From: Tolypocladium sp. Sup5 PDA-1
Taxonomy: Eukaryota > Ascomycota > Sordariomycetes > Hypocreales > Ophiocordycipitaceae
Length of the DNA: 64,000 bases
Assembly: GCA_000750105.3 (NCBI GenBank)
Contig: JPHH03000021.1
Coordinates: 248,001-312,000, forward strand
Reading direction: 5' to 3'
Part shown: one piece after another, positions 54,571 to 64,000 of the stretch
Position numbering within the stretch: position 1 is the first letter of the stretch
How the letters are laid out: every line of letters begins with the position of its first letter
Position numbers and translations under genes: made by a program
Notes under the pieces: generated by a model
The model's database searches: none
Seen by the model: the letters and a program-made list of their open reading frames with translations, nothing else
What the model was told of the DNA's origin: nothing

Positions 54571-56682
54571 ATGGCTGCAGAGTCGTATCAGGGGCCGCGT
54601 CCCACGAAAGAGGACGCGGCAGAGGATGAGCGGGCGGTGCTCGACCGGGAAACCATGACAAAGGACGAGCGGGTCTTGGTGAGTCTTGGCGAAACCCATG
54701 ATCCGAGCTACGAGTAATCCGTACGAACTACGGATATGGATAGTTGGCTGACGCGATGCATCTGCCCAGGAAAACCTTGGATACAAACCCGTCCTGACGC
54801 GCTCCCTCAATGTCTTCCACAACTTTGCCACGAGCTTCGGTACGTCGACCCTCGCCGAACACGCAACGACGTGAGCTCACGCGCAGCAGCCGCCCTCTAC
54901 TTCATCGGCGGCGTCCGCGTCACCTTTTCCACGGGCATCGCCGCCGGGGGCAACCTGGCCTACTGGTAAGACGGACGGACCGGACCGCGCGGGCACTTGC
55001 GGGTTATGTGAGGTGCTGACGCGCGGACTAGGACGAGCTTCATCGTGACGTGCGTCTTCACCTTCATCACGGCCGCTGCCATTGCCGAGATATGCTCGTC
55101 GCTGCCCCTCGCCGGGTCCATCTACCTCTGGGCCGCCGAGGCTGGCGGGCCCAAGTACGGGCGGCTGCTCGGCTACGTCGTCGCCTGGTGGAGCACCACG
55201 GCGTGGACGACCTTTTGCGCGAGTGAGTTGAACGGGGGGGGCGGGTGGCCGAGTTGCGGTCGTGAGGCCCGAGTGCTGAGACGGTCCCAGGCAATACCCA
55301 GGCCGCTGTCAACTACATGCTTTCGGTATGCCTCGTCTGAACCCGGACCACGCGCGGCCCTTGCTCACGCCGTCAGGAAATCACCGTCTTCAACCTCGAC
55401 TTCCCCTCGGACAGCTCGAGCATCAAGTTCCGGGCCGTCCAGTGGATCGCCACCGAGGTGATGCTGGCGCTGGCCGCCCTCTGGAATCTTCTGCCTCGTC
55501 AGTCTCCTTTCCCCCTCCCCGTCCCCGGTGCACCGGCTGCTGACGGCCGCGCAAGCCAAATACTTCAAGTGGATCTTCTACTTGTCCACCGGCTCCGTCC
55601 TGCTCGACTTTGTCCTGAACATGGTCTGGCTGCCCATCGCGACCAGCAAGACCTACGGGTTCCGCTCCGCCCACGACGCCTTCATGACCACGTACAACGG
55701 CACGGGGGCCCCGGCGGGGTGGAACTGGTGTCTTTCGTATCTCGCCACCGCCGGTATCCTCATCGGCTTCGATGCCTCGGGCCATGTGGCTGAGGAGACC
55801 AAGAACGCCAGCGTGAGTGCCGCGCGAGGCATCTTCTGGAGCACCGTCGCCAGCGGCGTGGGCGGCTTTGCCGTCGTCATCCTCTTCCTGTTCTGTGTGG
55901 TGAGTGTCTAGAGAGCGAAACAACATGCCGTACGCTTCACGGCTCGCTGACGTCTGCTTCAGCCCGATGCGGCCACGCTCTTCTCCTTTGGTGGTGCTCA
56001 GCCGTTCGTGCCCCTGTACGCGGCCATACTCGGCGACGGCGGGCACATCTTCATGAACGTCATTTGCATCGTCGCGCTGTGGTTTGTGAGTCCGAATCCC
56101 TCCGGCGCATGAGGAGCACGGGAAGCTCACTGACCCCCCTATTCGTAGAACACGGCGATTGCGGTCCTCGCCGCGTCGCGTCTGGTCTTTGCCGTCGCTC
56201 GCGATGGCGTCCTCCCCTGGTCGTCATGGGTGTCCGAGATGGCCGACGGACAGCCTCGAAACGCCGTCATCGTCGTCTGGGTGGTTGCGTCCATCATCAC
56301 CTGCACGATTCTGCCGTCCGCCGTGGCCTTTACCTCGCTCGTCTCGGCCGCCGGGGTGCCCTCGGCGGCCGCGTACGGGCTCATATGCCTCGGCCGTCTG
56401 TTCCTGACCCCCAACAAGTTCCCCAAGCCCGCATGGAGCCTGGGTCGCCTGAGCAAGCCGTTCCAGGCCATCGCCGTCCTGTGGAACGGCTGGGTCGTGG
56501 CCGTCCTGTACTCGCCGTACGTGTTCCCGGTCACGGCCGAGACGCTCAACTACGCCCCGGTCATCATGGCCATCGTCACGATATTCGCCCTTGCATCTTG
56601 GTGGTTCACCCCGGCGGAGAAGTGGCTGCCCAGCCAACGGATTCAGGAAACGCTCGACGCGGGAGATGTGAGCAGCGAGTAG
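54571..56682 (+). CDS. Amino acid/choline/GABA-type permease (APC superfamily)
   Basis: Plasma- or vacuolar-membrane transporter with about 12 membrane helices. Nine exons: 54571-54678, 54770-54839, 54887-54965, 55032-55222, 55291-55325, 55377-55497, 55556-55899, 55963-56085, 56149-56682; 534 residues. The first helices read TRSLNVFHNFATSFAAALYFIGGV and GIAAGGNLAYWTSFIVTCVF; the APC signature region is AAIAEICSSLPLAGSIYLW, and WNWCLSYLATAGILIGFDASGHVAEET matches helix 6-7 of the fungal choline/GABA/polyamine branch (Hnm1/Uga4-like). The cytosolic N-terminus is short and acidic. Substrate is not readable from sequence. An in-frame upstream ATG at 54544 could add nine residues. Confidence 0.9.
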
Positions 56683-57052
56683 GTACCGGACCCGTTGGTA
56701 GGTCCTGGGGAGACCGGCTTGGTCTGCGGCACTACCAAGTTAGTTGGTGACAAAAGTCTAGGACCTGGAGCTGCACGCCCCATTGAGCTCGTGCGTGTCC
56801 GCGTTGGAAGTTAATTGAGACCGCGTTCACATCACATTGATGGGTTTATGCTGGGCATAGTCGACAACGATTGGTGGTTTGGGCTTCTTGGCCACCCTCC
56901 ATTTGGAATCAACACTGGTCATGAGGAATCATGCTTCTAGACACCGAGAAAGTGCATATTGAATCCCGCGCCGTGTGCGCTGTATCATGGGCGTCGCTCA
57001 TCAAAACGGTCTATGCATCATGTCCGCGTCTACCCCCGTCACTGTCTTACTC
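56683..57052. other. Convergent intergenic region, permease / DOP1
   Basis: About 370 bp between facing 3' ends. No gene was recognised. Confidence 0.6.
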
Positions 57053-60000
57053 TTACAGCGCCCTGACCATGGTGCGCTCATCGAAAATGTCCTTCAGCAA
57101 CGCCTGGATACACGCCTCCCTGTCCAGCGCCCCCATCGCATACGTCGACTCAAACGCAAAGATGCTCAGCTGCCCGAAGAACGGCCGCAGCATCTTCGCC
57201 ACCAGCTCGTCCTTGCGCTCCAGGCTCACCTCGTCGCTGATGCCCCCCAGGCCGAGCAGCGGACGCCTGTACGAGCTGCTGGCCGCCATGTGCGCCGCCG
57301 TGTCGGGCTGCAGGGACGAGTGCGCGGCCACGCTGCCCAGCTCTTCGGAGAGCTCGTCTACCAGTGCCACGGGCTGGTAAGTAGAAGAACGATAGACGGC
57401 GTCGATGGTGTCGGTGACAAAGAGCCACTCGTGCAGCTGGAAGTCATCCGGGGCGACGCAGATGAGGAGGTCCAGCAGTTTGCAGGCTTGGAAGACGGCC
57501 GTGTTGACGTATACGTCTGACGCGGCACTGTGGTCGGGCGCTACCACGGACGAGATGGCAGCGTGAATCTCGGAATTGACGACGGGCCATAGCATCGCTA
57601 GGTGGATGGCGCTCGTCTTCAGCACCAGTGCTCGCACGACCATGTACACGTCCGCCCTCGTAGTCGACGAAGGGGACGACGTGGACGTGGCCGCCAGTAG
57701 CTCGACCAGCTTGTCGAATATCGTCTGCAGATCGGTGACGAAGGCGTCTTCCGCAGAGGCCAGCACAAGAGTCGCGATCCTCCGCAGGTTGAGCTGCGTC
57801 TTGCGATCGGCCTCGAGCCTCGCTGATGTAGCACCAACGCCAAAGACGATGCCGGCAGTGGTTGGCGCGTTGATACGACTGATGATTTCGGGCATCTTCT
57901 CCTTGTCTGTGAGGATCCACTGTCTGAGCAGCGGCAGCCAGTCGTCCTTGACCAGGTTCAGCTTCATGCCGAAGAACCTGCCGTCGTTGAACGCCTCTCC
58001 GACGTCCTTTTTCCACGTCTTTTGGTTATTCTGCAGTCTTGACAACTCGCGCAATAACTTCAAGGTGCTTTGAGACACTGTGTCAGGGAACGATTTGGAG
58101 CGCAAAGTCGGTCCAATGACGTTGGTAGAAATCGTGCCGGCGGCGGAGAGCACGCGGTCGTTTTCCAACAGAATTTTGGGAAGATTCGGGACGACCGACG
58201 CCAGGACGGATACAACATCTTCTGGTCCGTCATTGGCACTCGTGAGCGTGCTTCGGCGGCCGGTGCTATCCCTGGTAGATTTCTCTGGCGAGCCGTTGGA
58301 GTGAGTGGACTCCGAGAACGTCATGGGACGAGTAGTAAAGAGCGCGGCAAGGAGCCGGAGGAAGAGATCCTATTCAAGGTCAGCTGTCTCGTAGCAGATG
58401 CAATTGAATGATGCCAACGAACCCCTAGCTCCCGGCGCATCCTCCGTTGCTCGCCAAAGTTTGTATTGTCAACCTTTTCACCCAAAATTCCAGCAAACTC
58501 TAGCAAGCTAGGCAGCGTCTGCCGATGAGGGAACGGGTTGCCCAGCAGATCCTTGAGGAAGATGATGCAATCCTGCCATATCTCGTCCATGGCGTCGTCG
58601 TCGAGAGACCGCGCATATTCTACCAGGAAGAAGACAAGGTCGGAGTCCTGCAGGGATATCGTCATCGTGGACTTGCGCGACGGTTCCAACGCGCCGGGAT
58701 TCGTCCGGCTGTAGATGGAGTTGAAGAGCGCTGGGATGGAATGCCTCGGTCGACACGCATCCAAAGCCGCCAGGAAGTTGAATATTTGCGTGCGCTCAGT
58801 AGCGGAGCCGGCAGATTTCCAGATGTCAATAACAGTCTCCAGGCACTCCAGCGTCTCGGCAGTGAACAAATGCTCGAGCAGCCGCCGTGCCCGGTTCCTC
58901 ATTCGCAGCGATGTGTAGGTGAAGGATGCCGACGAAATGGGATCCTGCTTCTTGGCTTCATCCCCTTGGCCCCAGGACCAGATCTTGTAACATATCCGCA
59001 TGGCATCTTGGAACGCCAGGTGAACCGTCAAGCGATCGTTTGCGGTGGCGCTCCGCGATTGTGGGCCGTCGGATTGGAACACGCCAGACACCATGCTTCC
59101 AAAGAGAGACTGGGGTTGCTCGGGCCCTTTCAACATCTGCGCTCGCGTTTCTTCGGCCAGCAGCTGATCATGAGACATGGCCAAGACTTGCTCCAGGCCA
59201 TTCAGCAAGTATATGAGGGTCGATTCGGGAGCACTGTCGTCATTGCGCTCTTGCCCTGATTCCGAGTGGAAGGTATCTCGTAGGCTGGAGAACGTGGCGC
59301 CGATTTGCCTGCAGAGTGTCTCTACCAGAGGGATTAAGATTTGAAAGATGCAATGCGAGTAGAATGGCAAGCAGTCGCCCAGAAATGCTACCCAGCTGTC
59401 CAGAACTGTGTGGCTGCTGGCGGAGCTCAGCCCGGCTTGCAAGCACCTGAGGAGTTGAGGGGGCATCGACGGCCCAGCTGGTCGACTATCGCTGAGGGCA
59501 ATCGATGCTCTGCTGCCTCGCGGGCGATCCATGCTCGGTGGCACCTTTTCAGAAGTTGGAGACGTCGGCCGCTCTCCAGGTGCCATATCCTGGAGCTTTA
59601 GGGTATCGTAAATGACATCGAGCAGCAGAACTTGAGCGTATGGATCTGGCGAGCTGATGGACTTTGAAAGTCTGTCGATGAGAATGTTGTCGAGGTGCAG
59701 GTTGGTCAACGGAGCGGCATATCGGTTCAACAGGAACTGATGAAGGATGGTCAACGCGTATCGGTGGAGTTGAGAGACGCGTTCAACAAGCTCTGCGCTG
59801 GCTGATGGCGCCACGTCTGCCGTGACACACTTCATACATATGCGAACGAAGAAGTCTTGGAGAGTCATCTCATCTTCTTCGGCACCGGCTAAGACAGTGT
59901 GAGCAGCAGACCATATAAGAGGGAGCGAGGGGAGCGTACCGCGAATTTGCACCTGTCCTCCCGCGAAGTATAGGTATTTCGAAGCGAGGACAGCTCGAGA

Positions 60001-62970
60001 AACCTCGCTTGTGCAGCGGAGAACATGGTGGAGGGTGCGCAGGTAGTAAAGACACAGGTCCAGGTCATCGTCTTCACCGAACAAGGTTGATTCCGAGTCG
60101 ACTTTTTCTCCACTCCCGCTGGTGCTGACAGAGGAAACAAAAGGCAGCGCGGATATCTTGGCCACGAAAAGAAGAAAGAGTCTGCGGAGCGTCAGTAATC
60201 AGTCTCAAAATGGCCTGAGGGGTTTCGGCGTACCTGTCTATGCCAATCATGCTATTGAGCCACGATTTGACAACCATGTAAAGCTGCGTTCGTTCGTCGA
60301 GCAATGCGTCCAAGATGAGGAAAAGCGGCTGCGTCAGCATCACCTGGTAGTGGTCCATGCCGGCAAGTCTGGGTGTGGATCGATACTCCTGGGTTTGCGT
60401 CCTGGAACCACGGCGATCGGATGCGGAATCTTGAAGTGTGTGCGACCATAGCACGCCAAATGTGCGCCCTGCTTCAGCAGAACAAGCGACCGACTGCAGG
60501 TCGGATTGGCTATCTACCAAGATGCCAGAGAGTGCCGCTTCAATGTCGCGACCTGACAGTGTGAGAGCAGTCTGCAGCTGCCACAGACAGCGGACGGTTT
60601 CCACATGGTATTTCGGATCGGATGCAGACAGGTATGACCACGCGTGGTGGACCAGGGGGGCTACCAGCTCGGACAGCTGCGTTGCGCTTATTCTGTCGGT
60701 GGAATAAAGCTGCGTGGCGAGCTGTAGAATCGATGAGAAGTAGGAAAAAGGCAATGGGGAGGCCTGTCCCAGCTTTCCCTTCAAGTACGACAGCAGGTAG
60801 TCCACGTCGAACTGGTAAGTTGTCGGAGTCTTTACCAGAATCAGGATGAGAATGCGATTTCGTACGCCCAAGTCGTCCGTCGACCTCGGCAAGTCCGCAT
60901 CTTCGCAAATGTATCTGACCGCCTTCTGCAGCAGCAGTTCTCCAGACTCGATGGCGTTGAATGGCGGTGGCGAGGCATCAAGATTTCCCTGTTCATGGAC
61001 ATAGAATGCCCTGATCTTCTTGAGTATATCCACGTTGGACATGGACATGGTCGTGCCAGAATTCGCCTTGATGCCGGACCCGGTGCTGGGAAACGCTCGA
61101 TCCGGCACCAACTCCAACAGCGCTGCGACCACGCCGAGAACTTGCTCATATAACTTGACAACCTGAGTGTCCGCCAGGCCGCTCTTTGCTTTGCGATCTT
61201 TAGAATCTTCCAACATCGACAGCGCGGCTAGACACGTAAGAGGGGCGTGGATGGTTACCATCTCCTCTTCTCGCACGTTAAAGTTAGTCGCAATGAAGCT
61301 GACCAGTGAGACCCGATCACTTCGATCGGCCAAGCTCAGGTTTCCAGGACCGATGGCTTGGGCGAGTAGCCCGACGAGTTCACTGTAGATGAGGCCGCTT
61401 TCGATACCGTCAAAGAAGACGCTCGCGCTTCGCAGTACCTCTGTGAATTCAGCCTTTGTAGAAATTTGGCTCTGAGATTGCCGAACGCTCTCAACCACTG
61501 GGAGGAAGACTTCAGGAACAACCAGGCCGCCGATTTCCCATCTGTCCATAAGAGAGAGGCATATTCTGTATGGCCGAGCCCGCTCCGTGGCATTGCCGTG
61601 AAGTGTCCCTTTGATCATGTCGAGCAAGGCTTTCGTTAGCGGCTGGAGTCCAAACTCCTCAAAGTAACCTGTCCTAGACGACAAGTATGCTTGTTGTTGC
61701 TCTGAGGGGCCTGCGGACAAGTCGCCGGTGTTGTCCCCTTCGCCGCCGACGGGTCCAGGCCCAAGAAGCCATGCCCATAGCCGTCTATTCAAGCTCATAT
61801 CTCGCCTTGTGACCACTCCAGCAGCCGCCTTCAAGAGGAGCTCGAGGTCTGCAGGCTTCACGCGAGACTGCAGCACATGTGAGTTGAGAGGCAAGTGTGA
61901 GACGAGTAGGTCGAGAAAACCACGCTGGATAAGTTGTTGGTCGTCGGCCAAGCCGCTGGCAAAGCAGCGCACCAGAAGACCTGGCTCAGGGGAAGTCACA
62001 ATAGCGGAGATCTTGGCGTTCTCATCGACCCTGTCCTGAGATGTCGTCGCATCGGAATTGCCTGGGGCCGAGACGGATCCCAAGACAGGCAGGTATCGTA
62101 CCAAGTATGCCAAGGCCCCGGAACGGCGGCTCTGGCTGGTTATGGATGCAAGGAAGAAGCATTGCCAGAAGAAGTCATCGCCAGAGGAGTGATGGTCGGT
62201 GAGCCGTTCACTATCTCGAGGCCGAATGGCGCCCTTGAAGCTTGCGACAAGGCCAAGCGTTCGATCAAAGTCCTCGCTCGTCTCATCTTCCAAACCCGGT
62301 AGCAGTCCCAGTACAATGGACTTCATGGCCGGCCGCAGGGATCGGGGGTCTATGTTAAGGAAATGGGTCTCTAACAGGTCGAGGAACGGCGACCGCACGG
62401 AGAGGGAGGCGAAGGAGAGCGTGGGCGCAAGTCCTGGCAGATAGAGTGGGAGATCCCGGGACAGGCCATCTTTCCCAATTGCCGTAAAGATGTAATTGTA
62501 TACTTCGAGGGCCTTTTGGTGGACGCCGGAAGGCAGCGAGGGGTTGAGGCATTGGGACAGACGTTTCGCGACAGTCGCTTTCGTTGGTATCGTCGTTATG
62601 GAGCTCGGTCGAGCTTGGAGAGCCTGCTCGGAAGCAGTCAGTAAATACTAAACATCTCGCCTGGGGAAGACGGCTTAGCACGAACCTTTAGCAGCCTGTT
62701 CAGAAAGGATATGTAGTCGGCCCATTCTTCCACAGCTGTCTCGAACAAGGACAGGGCCTTCTCGACACCAGAGGCATATCTGCGATATGATTTATCCTTG
62801 ATCGGCGACTCTCCTATCGCGAAGTATTAGCAGCAGTAACCTGAAGCAGGAGAAGCGGGCGCGCGCGCACCTCCACCAAGCTGATTCCTCCATTGTCGAG
62901 GGATGGGCGAGTCTCGTCCAGAGCTCTCCGGTGACCCGGCGAGGACGCCAGATCCCGGCTCAAGCGCCAT
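57053..62970 (-). CDS. dopA: DOP1/DopA (Dopey) endosome-Golgi trafficking scaffold
   Basis: Very large peripheral membrane protein that works with the Arf-GEF-like Mon2 and the flippase Neo1 in endosome-to-Golgi traffic; called dopA in Aspergillus, where it affects cell shape and development. Exons 62970-62871, 62813-62686, 62623-60234, 60181-59940, 59888-58423 and 58369-57053 give 1880 residues, in the family range. The Dopey N-terminal domain is clear: KDKSYRRYASGVEKAL, WADYISFLNRLLK, IPTKATVAKRLSQCLNPSLP and SGVHQKALEVYNYIF. The middle is helical repeat-like without motifs, and the C-terminus ends CIQALLKDIFDERTMVRAL. Each of the five introns joins in frame; the 51-bp one at 59889-59939 is stop-free and less certain. 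It is divergent from the probable MON1 gene. Confidence 0.93.
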
Positions 62971-63485
62971 GACGACAGGATACGCGAACCATAAGTGAGC
63001 CTGAAGGCGTAGCAGGTCGAACTCCGGGCCCGAGTCGCATAGCTCAGGGCGAGGGCGTGGACGCGCTTTGCGACTGGTATCGTGGAGATGAAGCTGGCCG
63101 TGTACGGACGGACTACAATAAGGCTACGTTTCAGACGGCGTTACGCCAGCTGGAGGTAGTTCGTACCTTCTGTAGCTTGGCGGAGCGCGGGGCATGTGAT
63201 TGGTGGCAGCCTCCACTAACATGAGCCACGAGGGGGCGGGCCACGCAAGGCTGCCCAGTGGAACGTCAGAGCTCACTCCAGACTCCAGCTCCTCCAGCGC
63301 TGACGGGTCCTCGTCATACATCCAAGGATCGCTTGCACCCGATTCGGAGGATGCCACGACGAGCCACAAAACAGGTTGCCACCTGTCTATACACGAACCC
63401 AAACCCTCTTTGCGCTTTCCTCGGTCCATCGCCTAGTCCAACAGACCCAAGCTGAAATGCGACGGCAATCGCGCGATCCGTTACG
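62971..63485. promoter_or_regulatory. Divergent promoter region, DOP1 / MON1-like
   Basis: 515 bp between two endosomal-traffic genes transcribed away from each other. No extra gene was seen. Confidence 0.5.
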
Positions 63486-64000
63486 ATGGGACAGGAGACA
63501 GGATCCTCCGGCGACGAGCAGCCGCCCCCATTGCCTCCTCGAAGGCCCTCTGCCACTTCGCCAGACTCGAGGGCTCTGCAGGCGCAGGCTACGACCGCAA
63601 TAACTCCCGTGGACATACAAACTCTGTCTTTCCCCGATGGCTCCCGTGGGACGTTCTCGACGCCAGGGACCAGGTCGGTGTCGACACCAATCGGCAGCGG
63701 CTATGCCTCTCCGAGTCACAAGGCCAGCGGCTCCGGCGGCGAGGGAGGTGACGATGCCGGTAGCGTCATGAGCTTCGCGCCGACAATGCGCCCCGCCGGC
63801 GACATTGCCAGCCTTCTCGCCGGCGAGTTCAACAGGAAGAGCCCTGCCTGGAACCTGCTCCAGTCGCAATCTGCCGCAATCCAACCGTTCGAGAAGAGCC
63901 GGGGAGGCGCCAGAGATCGCCTTGCCGAGTTCCAGCAGGAGTTTGAACCCCTACCGGAGGAGACGGACGAGCAGTTCAAGGACGACGACCGACTCGGCAT
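63486..64000 (+). CDS. mon1: Probable vacuolar fusion protein MON1, N-terminus (cut by window edge)
   Basis: Open from ATG 63486 to the window end (171 codons, no stop). The visible part is the disordered N-terminal region: MGQETGSSGDEQPPPLPPRR, then TPVDIQTLSFPDGSRGTFST, GEGGDDAGSVMSFAPTMRP, and an acidic EFQQEFEPLPEETDEQFKDDD. The PPPLPPR start, the DIQT...PDGSR segment and the acidic EF-rich lead-in resemble fungal MON1, the partner of Ccz1 in the Rab7 exchange factor on late endosomes and vacuoles. The conserved longin domains would start beyond the edge, so the name is tentative. Confidence 0.55.
   Translation, partial: MGQETGSSGDEQPPPLPPRRPSATSPDSRALQAQATTAITPVDIQTLSFPDGSRGTFSTPGTRSVSTPIGSGYASPSHKASGSGGEGGDDAGSVMSFAPTMRPAGDIASLLAGEFNRKSPAWNLLQSQSAAIQPFEKSRGGARDRLAEFQQEFEPLPEETDEQFKDDDRLG

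Overview
This is a gene-dense, GC-rich nuclear segment from a filamentous ascomycete. Short (about 50-90 bp) introns with GTRNGY donors and CTAAC/CTGAC branch sites are found throughout. The encoded proteins (TRS65, SLD3, PRP40, RRN3, a HTF1/HOX2-type homeodomain factor, an NF-YB/HapC subunit) have Pezizomycotina character. Sordariomycetes, and probably Hypocreales, is my best guess from protein style; the species cannot be named from the sequence alone. I found no prokaryotic operons, CRISPR arrays, rRNA or tRNA genes, and no intact transposon.

Layout. 1-14.7 kb is a compact housekeeping block: CHD1-type remodeler (minus, cut by the window start), RLI1/ABCE1 (plus), PRP40 (minus), TRS65 (plus), SLD3 (minus). 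15.0-15.5 kb holds only the 3' end of a carboxylesterase, a 5'-truncated relic. A homeodomain regulator (minus) at 16.5-18.3 kb is followed by a roughly 9.1-kb stretch (18.3-27.4 kb) with simple repeats and one credible small orphan reading frame. 27.4-41.4 kb is again dense: glycerol-phosphatase-like HAD enzyme, pyroglutamyl peptidase, a tiny Cys-rich protein, KEL3/KLHDC4-like kelch protein, a TPR-like protein with an apparent N-terminal frameshift, a GT32-like relic, TGS1, GRASP/GRH1, OST2/DAD1, TMEM14, CMC2 and prefoldin subunit 2. The NF-YB/HapC gene has about 3.5 kb of upstream sequence (41.4-44.9 kb). It is followed by RRN3, a bZIP regulator, a cytochrome P450, an APC-family permease, the very large DOP1/dopA gene, and the start of a probable MON1 gene running off the right edge.

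How the genes work together. Most of the window serves basic cell functions: chromatin and transcription (CHD1, RRN3, TGS1, PRP40), translation recycling (RLI1), replication initiation (SLD3), and secretory or endosomal traffic (TRS65, GRASP, OST2, DOP1, probable MON1). They are often arranged as divergent pairs with 0.3-0.6 kb shared promoters (PRP40/TRS65, TGS1/GRASP, OST2/TMEM14, CMC2/PFD2, DOP1/MON1). The two developmental or metabolic regulators (homeodomain factor, HapC) sit beside the two longest non-coding stretches. The only part resembling an accessory pathway is bZIP-P450-permease (50.4-56.7 kb). A 17-bp sequence occurs upstream of both the bZIP and the permease, and the P450 needs a GC-AG intron to stay open. 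It is the best candidate here for an undescribed small module, but no product can be inferred.
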